Shown here: positions 53,960-64,000 of the stretch, piece by piece
How positions within the stretch are numbered: the stretch's first letter is position 1
Layout of the letters: every line of letters starts with the position of its first letter
Assembly (NCBI GenBank): GCA_032622095.1
Contig: CP136066.1
Coordinates: 42,173,835-42,237,834 of the forward strand
DNA: 64,000 bases
Origin: Siphonodentalium dalli
Taxonomy: Eukaryota; Mollusca; Scaphopoda; Gadilida; Siphonodentaliidae
Direction: 5' to 3'
Program-made: the position numbers and the translations under genes
The notes under the pieces: generated by a model
What the model saw: only the letters and a program-made list of their open reading frames with translations
What the model was told of the DNA's origin: nothing
Database searches by the model: none

Positions 53960-54350
53960 ATGTTACAACTGCGTTAGTTTTTGTCCCCCGAAAAATTTAG
54001 TTTTGGGGGACTATAGAAACGGGCTCTGTCCGTCCGTCCGTTGTACTGTCCGTCCGTCACACTTTTGAGTACTTCATGGTGTAATCATCTGTTACATATT
54101 TCATCCCAGAGATTTGAAACTTCAGAATATTGTTGCCCATATATTGAAGATGTGCAACATGTATATAGATGACGCATTTTTTTTTTTAACGGAGTTATTA
54201 ACCCTTTTCGACATAGAAAATTTCAACATTGTTTTTTATTTCTTTAATTTGCCACGTTTTCGGAGGACACTGTGGTCGGCTGACCTTTTATTTGTTTTTA
54301 ATTTGGAGAAAAAATTAATTCAAAAATAGCGTTTTGTTAAATTGAGCAAT
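53960..54350 (+). repeat. Dispersed repeat with CCGTCCGTCCG motif
   Basis: GTCCCCCGAAAAATTTAGTT, GGGGGACTATAGAAACGGGC, CTGTCCGTCCGTCCG, then ATTTCATCCCAGAGATTTG and GCCACGTTTTCGGAGGACAC. I remember similar repeats from mollusc genomes, but cannot name the family. Open frames inside it are not supported. Confidence 0.6.
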
Positions 54351-54900
54351 CTAAAGATCTAAATTGTTCAATCTAAAGAAAAAAAATGAAATATGAATAT
54401 TTGCTTTTGTTAAATCAAAATGTTTAAATGATCAAATTGTGTACAAAACGCACAAATGGGGCGCTGCTGAATAATGGCTCTGTCTAAGATTGACCACTCC
54501 GACGCCGAATAAAGGATCCCAAAGGGAGTTGGTGCTTTAAGACAATGTATGGAAGCCTGAGATCCATAGTTTTAACACTATTTAGTCCCAAATTTTGATA
54601 TTTAGACAGTATTTTTGACAGAAATGAGTATTTTATGTTTGATATTTATTGTACCCATGGTCCGCGCTGGATCTAAATTGACTTTTGCCAAATAATTTGC
54701 CAAGTAAATTGTTTTTGCCAAATTATGTTAGCATTTTCCAAAAGCTATCCCTGATAGTATCATTTTTTTTGCAACCTTAATTATCATGTTTCGACACTCT
54801 TGACTTGAACGACTTTTGATATCTACATGTATAGAAAAGCATACGCATCTCTATTGTGGTTAATCATACAACAATAAGCCAATCACCAAACAATGCAATG
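54351..54900. other. No gene recognised; TTTTGCCAAAT-rich stretch
   Basis: TTTTGCCAAATAATTTGCCA near 54686-54730 has partners at 60640-60710 on the far side of the large TIR element. Confidence 0.4.
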
Positions 54901-55033
54901 TTTGAAGGGTTGCTTCATCAGAAGGGCACATCATATATAGGAGGATTAGTAATCCCCCCCCCCCACCATCAGTACTAATGCTTTGAGATTAACTGCATCT
55001 TAATAGAGGTGTTAACTTTCCATAAACCTTATA
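54901..55033 (+). repeat. Direct repeat flanking the large TIR element, left
   Basis: TTTGAAGGGTTGCTTCATCA ... GGTGTTAACTTTCCATAAAC, 133 bp, matched by 60414-60537. Differences are a few bases plus a longer C run here (54955-54964). Confidence 0.85.
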
Positions 55034-55829
55034 GTATGGTCGTCAGTATCGTCGTCGGAGGGTTAGACCCAGAAGAAATTGGTAAAGAAGCGGTTTTGGT
55101 GTCATTCGACGCGGGAGAATCTCGTGTATAAAATATCAAAAATCCGCTAAAATCCGCTTTGGGGAAAATGCAGAATTCAAGATGGCGTCCAACATAGCCG
55201 CCAATAATAATGAAAATAGCAAATAGGCAGTTATTCACGAAAACCCACGCGATAAAACGCCAATTTGGCACCAATACACATCATTGATTGAAATCAGTAT
55301 GTGTTTGTGGGTATGCGTAGCCAAGCACGATTCAAAATTCTAAGATGGCTACCAAAATGGCCACCGAATATTGTCGAAATTTAAGTTCTGCTCAGAGGAA
55401 AGCCGAAACAACATTTCGGTTGTGAGTTAACGATGCCAGACTCATTAAACATGTTGACAATAATATCTACTACCACAATCATTTCAGTGCGTAATGTTCC
55501 AACGAAGCAGTATCTGGGTGAACTGGTATTGCAAGGTTGTCATTGGATAGAAATGCCACATGAACATGGTGACAACAACATGTTTGTCAAAGAAATGTCA
55601 AAGAAATGTTCTTTTCCGGATGCTAGAAAATCAAACTGCCACATAAGACTTTCATCCATGCTGATCAGAGCACGAAACATGTGCAAATTATTGAGATGAA
55701 AACTATCTCCTGCAGACGACGTACTCTAGACCTACATCCAACGTCATTTCTATGAACTTTTACTGTTTGTAAAGACGTTTTCGAGTTTTGAAAATCACGC
55801 TTGTCCAAGAAGACCTCCACAGACTTACT

Positions 55830-58417
55830 TTTTTTATTAAGTTTTTATTGATCAAGATTAAATGTATATAAATATTGTAACAAGATTTGCAAAAAAAGAT
55901 CCCACACTAACTCTTTCATCCCCAGGGTATCAGTAAGTTGCATACATCCTTTCGCTCACATGCTCTTTCACTCATCGTACGACAAGTTTATAATTATACA
56001 CGTTTCTGGTATGGGTCCCGCAAGCTATGTTAGACATAGGTTTAGTCAAAGAGCTAATATCGGTAGGTCCAATGCTTGTAAGATATTAATTGTGTATATA
56101 TAGCTCTTTGCTGAGTATAATGGGATTTTGATTGATGTTGAAATAAGTTTTTTCCCTTTCTGGTGGATCAACTCGGCGGTTTCTCGGCACTTATTCCTCT
56201 GGTCAATACTTGTGAGTTTGAGAGGTAATCTTGGGTTTTGGTTGGAACGATACATCATGGTTTGTTTGCTTCTGACGTTTTGTTAAGAGCTTCAGTGATT
56301 AAAAACCAGTTTTTCTCAAAAGAGGGTAATTTCATTTGGCACTGTGCCAACAATTTCTCCTGTAAATATCTAGATTGTAGTTCTGATAGAAAGGATTTTA
56401 GTGATAACATATCAGGATTAAATTTAGTTTTATATATGTATTGTTTTATCAGTAGACAAAACAGATTCATCATAGAGTTACCGCCCATTGATAGGGATAC
56501 AAGAATTGCAATCTTTCTTGTGGCTAACAAGGCGATACCATTTGATTTGCACCAAATAGTAACATCATTTATAAAGTTTTTTACAAGCGGACAGTCCCAA
56601 AAAATATGGGATATATCTTCAGATGTTGTGTCTCAGCGATTACATAAATCGTTTTGTTCTAGGTTGACCATTTTAAGAAATTTCTTTGTGGAAAGTATTC
56701 TATGATTAGTTCTATATTGTAACCACCACATTTTCGTGTCAGGCGTCGTGGTGAAAGCAAGCCGGTTGTAGTTTTCCCATTGAATGTCATTATCCTCAAA
56801 TTCAGCCTGTCATTTTGTATGGGATTTTGGTACGATATTCATTGAATTTAAAATTGTGTAGAAGTCCTGTCCACCATGAGTATTGTTCAATGGGATAACA
56901 AAATTACTTGGAAGGAAAGGGCTTTCAATACGAAATAAGGGTTGGCTGAGCTTTTGTGCCATATAGCTATTATTTGTTTCCAGATGCTGTTCATTGTCAG
57001 AAAATCTGTACGTATATGATAACATTCGAATAAAGATTGTTCTGTGTGTAATATGCCACCTCTTTGAAACAAGTCATTTACATATATAATTCCTTTTTTT
57101 CGCCATGAAAAAAATTTAATGGCGTGTCCTTCCATTTTTATATCGGGGTTGTTCCAAATAGTGCATGCCTGAAATCGATTTTGTTTCTTATTTTTTCCTA
57201 ACATATTTGCAAAAGCCAGTAGTACGTCATGCAAGAAAGGATTTTTCACGACATTAGCTTTGTTTTTTAGAAAAGCATGGTTGTATGTCAGAAATAGGTG
57301 GTCTTTGGTGATAGGAAAGTCGGTTAGGGGGGTGTCCATTTTGAACTTTTCAATAACAATCGTCTCACCCAAGTTATTTTCATTGACATGAGGAAATTGT
57401 TTACATCTACCATTTTCATTCCCCCGTGCGAGTGGTCTTGACAGACGAGTTTTCTTTTTACTCGGTCCCGCTTGGAATTCCAGAGAAAATTTAATAATAT
57501 TTTTTCGAGTTTGGTCATGAAATTGTTGTTAGGGTTAGGTAATGCGATGAATAAGTGAGTTAATTTGGGGATAATGATGGATTTCATAACTGTTATACGA
57601 CCAAATGGGGTAAGTAGTCGATGATTCCATGTTTCTGTTAATCGTTTAATTTCATTCAGCTTATTTTCAAAATTAATCGACATTTTGTTTAAAGTAGTAT
57701 TAAAGTTGATTCCAAGAAGATTAAATGAGTCAGCAAATGTGAGATGCAGGTCCGGACATATATTTTCTTGCCGCCCCACCATGGATCCAATCCACGACGC
57801 CTGACACTTACTCGCATTGAGATTGAGTCCGGATATTTTAGCAAAGACATTTAGGGTGGAATAGGCCTCCCTCAGACTACTTTCGGAACCGTCTAGAATA
57901 AGTGTCGTGTCGTCTGCGTACTGCGTTAACTTAAATTCAAAACCATCGAGGGTAATTCCTTTGATTTTTTTTTATTATTTCTAATCATGAGAGCTAGGAT
58001 TTCTGCGCAAATAAAAAAAATGTACGGAGATATAGGATCGCCCTGCCGACAGCCTCGACTTGAAACGTTGTGATATGTGCCCATTTATGAGTAAGGAAGA
58101 GTTAATATTCGTATAAAATATTGAGATCCATTTTTTTTATCGTTTCTCCAAAGTTGAAAAATTCAAGACATTTGTGCATGAAATTCCACGATACAGAGTC
58201 AAATGCTTTCTCAAAATCTAAAAGTAGTAAGAGGCAAGGAATTTTCTCCAAGTTAGTTTGGTATATAAGATCATAAATCAGTCGTGTATTGTCTCCTATG
58301 TATCGACCCTTCAAGAAACCCGTTTGGTCCTCGTTAATGATATGAGGGAGAACTTGTTTCATCCGCTGAGCTCTCCATGCAGATGTCAGCTTATATGAGC
58401 TGTTCAATAAGGTAATA
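55830..58417 (-). mobile_element. 5'-truncated L1/Tx1-like LINE with 12-bp TSD
   Basis: The target duplication CACAGACTTACT stands at 55818-55829 and 58418-58429. The element is on the minus strand, ends in an A-rich AATAAAAACTTAATAAAAAAA tail at the low-coordinate side, and begins abruptly inside ORF2 at 58417, so reverse transcription stopped early. About 425 bp of 3' UTR follow the ORF2 end at 56255. The clear TSD makes it later than the surrounding TIR element. Confidence 0.88.
56255..58417 (-). pseudogene. LINE ORF2: reverse transcriptase to C-terminus, broken
   Basis: It starts with ITLLNSSYKLTSAWRAQRMK, then INEDQTGFLKGRYIGDN, and the first catalytic aspartate in LLLLDFEKAFDSVSW (about 58190-58230). 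The second motif, LTQYADDTTLILDG, has YADD at 57909-57920. Thumb-like NHRLLTPFGRITVMKSIIIP and LEKILLNFLWNSKRDRVKRK follow, then TIWNNPDIK and FSWRKKGIIYVNDLFQ. The C-terminus carries a zinc-knuckle pattern, NDLCNR-x-DTTSEDISHIFWDC, in which the second cysteine codon is TGA at 56633-56635. Frameshifts lie near the T runs at 58131-58138 and 57962-57971 and around 57324-57372. The order and wording fit the L1/Tx1 group. The endonuclease and ORF1 are absent by truncation. The copy cannot make an active protein. Confidence 0.85.
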
Positions 58418-60413
58418 CACAGACTTACTGTTCGATGTGTAAACAATGTATGGGGATAGGTTCCTGATACATATATGTATTTCGCACAAGTATTTTCTAG
58501 GACATAAGACATCAACATTCACGGGGGAGTTGATATCTGAGAAGAGCTAAGAGTAAAACCACTTCTCGTACATGTTGAAATGGGGAATCCATGGGCTACA
58601 TTTAGTTCCAGCTAGCACTAACAACGATGTCGTTCACAATCCGTTTAAGTGGAAATTTATAGCCATTATGTTTTACTTTCTATCGAAACCGTCGAACTAA
58701 AGAGTTTTTTCCCCCAGTGTATCTCAACCTAGCTATAAATCGGACACGTTCCTGTTTTGGTAACCTTCTTAAGAGGTTGGGGAATATGATTTTTCATATA
58801 TATTCCAGATTAAAACATATACTGTATTCAATAAGATATATATGCACATAAAATTCTTTTTTTTCGAAAAGGAATCAAAGAGCAAATATCCTATTTATGA
58901 CTTCTATCGTTGACGGGGGGGGGGGTATATTGGATGCCATCTCTGATCTTAAAGTTTTCCCAAAGCTGATTTTATCCGATATCCGATAGGGTGTTCTGAA
59001 GTCAAAATTGCTCTATGCTTACTTTTTCTGGAACAACCTCTTTTGCGACTATCGCGACCGTGTACCGAAAGTGTACGAAATGATGGCCAAGCCCGAATAG
59101 TTAATATTTGCCAACCCGCAGGAAGCTACCAAAAGTTTGAAAATAAACCAAGGCTTCATTATTATAAATATTAGTTTTGATGTATATAAGGCACATAGAT
59201 TAGTCAACTATCAACTGCATCCACCAGTCACAACTTCCATTATATGACAAGCTGAGCAGAGTCTACCATTTTCGTTTTGGAAGTCATATTAGATAACATT
59301 TATTATTTCTTTTGGTCCATTTGAGATGGAATGTTCACAAATAAAAGAAACGCTCAATTATTTTGTAGAAAAGATCTGCTCATCCCTAAATATCAAATGT
59401 GACCAGAACCCCAAAGCGGATTTTTGGTTAAATTTCATACCGCATTCGTTAGAACTAATGAGTGAAGGACCGGAATAAACTATGACCTAAACGATTACAC
59501 ATGACATTGCTGGAATGACCACGACCATTGAGAGAGTATACCCATTGTATACCAGTTCAGAGAGCAATAAGTGATAAAAAGAGTGATAGAAAGTAGTATT
59601 TTTCACATCGGGTGGCCATATTGGGTACGGATTTTTTTGTTTTTCCATAGAGCTAGCACAATGGCATCATAAAGAGGTATACATTCGTATCTATTTAGTC
59701 AATTTTATTCATCAACCACTACTTATAATCGATTGAATGACACTCTGGGCAATATCCGTCATTTTCCATATTTTGACCGCCATTTTGAGACAATGCGCCA
59801 ATTTGGGTTTCATTGAATTGGAGTATTCATAGATAAAGGTATGTCCAACTTACATTGAACTGTTCTGTCCATTTCTTGTTTATATATGACTGGAATCCCA
59901 ATGGCGATTTTTGTGAAATTTTATACCGCGTTCTGTAAAATCGAATTTTTGAGGGTGTGGATGAGTCTGGGACCCCATTTGTAATATCTTTCATTGCTCC
60001 AATGCTGAATTAACATGAATAAGACAAAGCAAAGTCGCCAGTCTGAATCATTATCAAATAACAGGAACTGATATTTAAGATATTGGGCAAAAACTTAAAG
60101 TTTTCGAGTTTAGGCCGCCATTTTGGCGGCCATCTGGGACGATGGGCTCCATTTTTGCCATAAACTGGAGGCATAATATTTTACCTTCGCAAAAATGTAT
60201 ACATTTGCATACATACGACAACATTTGTTATCACTATAATCTAATTAATCTCAGTCAGAATCTCTTTTGACTAAACGACAGCCATGTTGGACGTCATATT
60301 GGATCCTGGATTTTCCCCAAAGCGGATTTTAGCTATGTTGTACCAGAGATTCTCCCGCGTTGAATGACACCAACATCGCTTCTTTACCAATTACTTCTGG
60401 GTCAACCCCCTTT

Positions 60414-60537
60414 TTTGAAGGGTTGCTTCATCAGAAGGGCACATCACAGGAGGATTAGTAATCCCCCAACCATCAGTACTAATGCTATGAGATTAACTGC
60501 ATCTTAATAGAGGTGTTAACTTTCCATAAACCTTATA
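60414..60537 (+). repeat. Direct repeat flanking the large TIR element, right
   Basis: Matches 54901-55033 in the same orientation and directly abuts the right TIR. Confidence 0.85.
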
Positions 60538-60900
60538 AAAAAACACCGCTAATATAATTATGTTGTAAGAGTTTCCTGAAATGAATGGTAATGATTGACC
60601 AATATTTTTCAAATTGCTTGAGGAATTAAAAAGTGACTTGCCAAAACTTTTGCCGAATGAAAATATTTTTTGCCAAATGTGAAATATTTTTGCCATTGGA
60701 AATTTGGCAAGTGGCAGCGCGAACCCTGATTGTACCAGGGTCTGATTTTTTCTATTTTGATGACCTGACTATATATATTGTGCGTAGACGTCAAAGTCTA
60801 TCAAAATTTACCTCCATTTTGTTTTGTCAACCCAGAAGTGTCATGCAATTGAAGATTTTGTGGGAAAACTAAACGAATGCCAAAACTTTTTGTGGCTTAT
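60538..60900. other. No gene recognised; TTTTGCCA-rich
   Basis: TTGCCAAAACTTTTGCCGAA and TTTTTTGCCAAATGTGAAA at 60639-60690 echo the stretch at 54680-54730. Confidence 0.4.
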
Positions 60901-60908
60901 TTTCTAAG

Positions 60909-61133
60909 CAAGCCTTGAAATAGGGTGTCTGTCATTTGCAGAATGAGGTCCCCAGAGGATGAATTTAGTGATGCTACCCCGCATAGCGGGCTAGCATCAC
61001 CAAATTCACTCTCTGGGAATGAGGTCCCCAGAGCGTGAATTTGGTGATGCTAGCCCGCTGTGGGGTAGCATCACTAAATTCACCCTCTGTGGACCTTATT
61101 CTGCAAATAACAGACACGCTATTTCAAGGCTTG
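60909..61133. mobile_element. hAT-type MITE, 8-bp TSD TTTCTAAG
   Basis: CAAGCCTTGAAATAGGGTGT starts the element and CTATTTCAAGGCTTG ends it. TTTCTAAG stands at 60901-60908 and 61134-61141. The interior is the same double palindrome as at 4187-4431. Confidence 0.92.
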
Positions 61134-61141
61134 TTTCTAAG

Positions 61142-62259
61142 TATCTTTGATGTTGCTTCTTTTCCAGAATTTCCAGTGAAATCAGGTGAAATACACATTA
61201 TGTAATTTTACAATTGAAGGTCAGATATAGGCCAAATTTTACCAAAATCAGCTCAAATAAGGGTTAAAGCAGGTTTTTTTTATGTGACATATTTTCAGGT
61301 TGCCACCTGTTGTTGTTGTTGCAACATATGCCAAAATTGATTTTTATAAAATAACAAGACAGTCAATAACTGTGTAGTCGTCTACCTGACTCCAAAGACT
61401 GGGACTCTGAAGACTGCAAAGTCAGTACATGTTAAAATCACTTAAGACGAGTAGCCCTAAACAGGAACATAGCTGGAGGATCTCCGTTGAGCAGGGGTCT
61501 TCATCTTGATATCTTATTTGCACACCACTGACAAATCTCCAACCCTACCTGTTATAAAAAGACAATCACACCACAGTCCTACAAGTACATAAAATTCATT
61601 TTGCACATCCCTCTTAGGTTGGAATTTTACAACTGGTACTTCAAGCTCTCCGACTTTTGGGAATTTCCAACCAGGCATCCTCCATAAAGTAAAAATTTGT
61701 GGCTAACCTTTTATCTGCCATAAAGGTAAAACTTGTGTCCGATGTGACATCCCCCACAAAGTTAAAAAATGGGCCATTTCGGTTGAAGTAGGACAATATG
61801 AAAAAAAAAACTCATAGGAAGTAAATGTGTTAAATCCCTATCGCTGCCACTTTTGACTAGCTAGTATTCAAATCAATCCACATAGATTGTATGGTTTATA
61901 CAGACACCATCTCACTCACTTTGAAAGAGAAATTATAATTTGTTGACAAGGTAGACTGATTAAAACAACAAATGGGATTCCATCTCAAATCTGAATTGAA
62001 CTTTAATGACCCCCACTCGCCCCAGTTGTTACTTGTTTATCAAACATGTCAGATAAGATCTGACAACCTGTGTAATAAGGCATACTTATCGACAATATTG
62101 TTACAGTGCATGAAAAAGTGTTTCATAACAGGGGTGTTTTTTTTCTTCAAAACCTTGTTTTTTATATAAAACAAAATTTGTTAAATCTAAATTAACATAA
62201 TTTTTCTTGAATTATTTAAAGTTATTTTGAAGTGAGTAAGGAGTCCAATCTAATTTTTT
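61142..62259. other. No gene; TTGGAATTTTACAACTGG-type repeat near 61615-61690
   Basis: The GGAATTTCCAACC motif recalls the repeats at 6741-7140 and 42616-43080. The rest is unassigned. Confidence 0.4.
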
Positions 62260-62269
62260 AATTAATATA

Positions 62270-62576
62270 TTTAAGAGTTATGTCGCTGGCTCCGTCCATA
62301 TTTGATCCAGTGACCCCATTTGAAAAAGTCTGAACCCCAGTCACCCAAGGATCCTCCAAACCAAATATAAGCTAAATAGGCCTGATGGTTGAGAAGAAGT
62401 TGTTTTAAGAATTACTATGGATGGAAAGAGTGATGGCCCTGGTTTTTCAACTATTTGACTATATGAGGAAGATGTTTAAAGAATTGTTGACGGACAGATG
62501 GACGGAGAGACAGTCTATGAGTAATGACCAAAGCTCCACTTGAGATTTGTCTCAGGCGAGCTAAAAAGGTCATAAA
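62270..62576 (+). repeat. Dispersed repeat ending CAGGCGAGCTAAAAA
   Basis: GACGGACAGATGGACGGAGA, GAGTAATGACCAAAGCTCCA, CTTGAGATTTGTCTCAGGCG, AGCTAAAAA. The 3' hairpin (CTTGAGATTTGTCTCAGGCG) and the preceding GACGGACGGAC tract match a repeat type I recall as abundant in molluscs. The 5' limit is approximate. Confidence 0.65.
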
Positions 62577-62850
62577 TCAGTTTTAAAATATGCATATATC
62601 CAGTAGGCCTGAAGTTTTACTATTGCTGAAACCCAAACCTGGCTGATGAATCTCAAATACATGAAACAATCTAGGGTTATGTTAAATTCTTAAATAATGT
62701 AATGATACATAAGACAAGTTCTCCAATGCATGCCTAATTGCCTATACTATAGTATAGCCACTGCAATTGGGGGGGGGGGGTCAGGACTGAAAAACAGTAG
62801 AAAAGCTTGCGGTACCAGTTAGAAAACTCAAACACAAACCTGGTTATAAA
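62577..62850. other. No gene; poly-G tract at 62769-62780
   Basis: Unremarkable except for the homopolymer. Confidence 0.4.
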
Positions 62851-63215
62851 GTGTGTTTCATCAGAATGAGGTCCCCAGAGGGCAAGCCTTGAAATAGGGT
62901 GTCTGTCATTTGCAGAATGAGGTCCCCAGAGGGTGAATTTAGTGATGCTACCCCACATAGCGGGCTAGCATCACCAAATTCACCCTCTGGGAACCTCATT
63001 CTGCTGAGGTGTAAGCAGAATGAGGTCCCCAGAGGGTGAATTTGGTGATGCTAGCCCGCTATGCGGGATAGCATCACTAAATTCACCCTCTGGGGACCTC
63101 ATTCTGCAAATGACAAGACACCCTATTTCAAGGCTTGCCAGAGGGTGAGTTTAGTGATGCTATCCACACAATGGGCTAGCATCACCAAATTCACCCTCTG
63201 GGGTCCTCTCTTCTT
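62851..63215. mobile_element. Outer hAT-type MITE copy, interrupted by a sibling
   Basis: The left piece CAGAATGAGGTCCCCAGAGGG (62863-62882) and right piece CCAGAGGGTGAGTTTAGTGA ... CACCCTCTGGGG (63138-63202) are parts of the same family as the inserted element. Confidence 0.75.
62883..63137. mobile_element. hAT-type MITE nested in its own family, TSD CCAGAGGG
   Basis: CAAGCCTTGAAATAGGGTGT ... CCCTATTTCAAGGCTTG, flanked by CCAGAGGG at 62875-62882 and 63138-63145. The target duplication lies within the outer copy's conserved GGTCCCCAGAGGGTGA block. The interior double palindrome is almost perfect. Confidence 0.92.
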
Positions 63216-63284
63216 ATGGGAAGTATCTTGTCTCAAATTATATATATCTTTATTCCTCCATACAATGAAGAGCATATATATAAA

Positions 63285-63330
63285 CAAAACAAAGAAGAAA
63301 AAAAAAAATCATTACAAATAAGTTGAGAAC
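63285..63330 (+). repeat. A-rich low-complexity tract
   Basis: AACAAAGAAGAAAAAAAAAA-type sequence. It might be the tail of an unrecognised retrocopy. Confidence 0.5.
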
Positions 63331-63489
63331 AAAAATACATCAAAATTTGGCAATACAATATACATGGTTATATAATTTGACTGCCAAAAGAGACAGATAC
63401 GAACATACGAGTACACGAGTACACGCTCGATCACGCACTTGCATATGCACTTCATGCATATACACATACATCCACTTATACATATATAG

Positions 63490-63645
63490 ACACTTTCACA
63501 CACACACACACACACATACACACCCTCACACACACACAAACACACACGAACACACCCTCTCCACCCTCTCACACGCACGTGCACACCCTCACGCACACAC
63601 ACACACCCTCACACACACACACCCACCCTCACACACACATCCACG
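63490..63645 (+). repeat. CA microsatellite with CACCCTCACA variants
   Basis: Long (CA)n runs interrupted by CCCTC words. The apparent reading frames on both strands are low-complexity artefacts. Confidence 0.92.
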
Positions 63646-63902
63646 CATATATATGAATACATTATGTAACGTCATGCACCTTTATATGCAGTGTATATGT
63701 GCATGTACATGGAATTAACTACACCAAAGCATATTATGTGGGACATTATGAGGAAATAAGGAGTATGAAATAATTCACGTCGAGCTGAAGCGGGACTTTA
63801 AATTGTGTATAAAACGGTTATACAATATGTTAATTAACAGGGTTATCTTAAGTGCAAGCGAGATATCTCCAAGGTTTGAATAATTGCAAAAGTTGTATGG
63901 TA
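63646..63902. other. No gene recognised
   Basis: Spacer between microsatellites. Confidence 0.4.
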
Positions 63903-64000
63903 TTTATATACACATACATATGTATACACACATACGCATGCATGTATACATATACATATACGGACTATACGCATACATACACACATACATATACATATAC
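63903..64000 (+). repeat. TACA/TATACA microsatellite
   Basis: ATACACATACATATG-type repeats run to the right edge of the window. Confidence 0.9.

Larger units (their letters stand above)
55058..60410. mobile_element. Large (5.35-kb) non-autonomous TIR element
   Basis: The left end GGGTTAGACCCAGAAGAAAT, TTGGTAAAGAAGCGG and GGTGTCATTCGACGCGGGAG is mirrored at 60280-60410 (CTCCCGCGTTGAATGACACC, TTACTTCTGGGTCAACCC). Pairing continues inward through AAATCCGCTTTGGGGAAAAT to about 140 bp. Without the LINE inside, it is about 2.75 kb. The interior has recurring GCCATTTTG and CCAAAGCGGATTTTTG motifs (for example 59412-59430 with 59900-59918) and no transposase. A frame at 55433-55699 has no recognisable family. 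Confidence 0.65.

Noticed and set aside
63312-63718. Frames of 96 and 131 codons at the right end
   Set aside because: Low-complexity translation of the CA microsatellite.

Overview
The window looks like nuclear DNA of a marine invertebrate, most likely a mollusc or another lophotrochozoan. Coding density is almost nil. The only convincing host sequence is one spliced exon. The rest is AT-rich and packed with short palindromic DNA transposons, minisatellites, LINE remnants, a tRNA-derived SINE with a GGTTCGAATCC B box, and a dispersed repeat ending in CAGGCGAGCTAAAAA of a kind I remember from mollusc genomes. The taxon is an inference from these markers.

Layout. 0-12 kb: elements ending in TTAA-CCCTTT (a piggyBac-type signature). 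Two of them (1684-3404, 9913-11996) carry long tandem arrays of their own terminal segment. Among them lie an 8-bp-TSD hAT MITE (4187-4431) and MITEs with a paired-hairpin core (5841-6240, 9467-9655). 12-21 kb: diverged direct repeats, foldback elements, a 3-bp-TSD element (15831-16265) and the SINE (16850-17176). 21-26 kb: a polyadenylated retroelement 3' end, a 22-bp minisatellite, and a higher-order block alternating a 43/51-bp minisatellite with two kinds of hairpin. 26-36 kb: a near-perfect mariner-type palindrome (26629-26841), a third TTAA array (27278-28582), more hairpin-core MITEs and a LINE 3' fragment (35130-35975). 36-42 kb: 16-bp and 25-bp minisatellites and a tandem triplet of a 451-bp MITE with two 902-bp spacers. 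43.8-44.0 kb: an exon on the minus strand encoding a signal peptide and the first half of an IGFBP-type cysteine-rich domain. 45-54 kb: 23-bp and 34-bp minisatellites, a dispersed repeat with coding-like peptides, and an intact 3-bp-TSD element. 54-61 kb: a 5.35-kb TIR element, flanked by about 130-bp direct repeats and split by a 5'-truncated L1/Tx1-like LINE with a 12-bp TSD. 61-64 kb: hAT MITEs, one inserted into another of its own family, then CA and TACA microsatellites.

There is no operon-like cooperation between genes. What the window shows is transposon biology: nested insertions with readable target duplications, a hairpin core shared by elements with different ends, and tandem arrays built from a transposon terminus. 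Most long open frames are accidents of minisatellite periods not divisible by three. No computation was run: identities and copy numbers are by eye.
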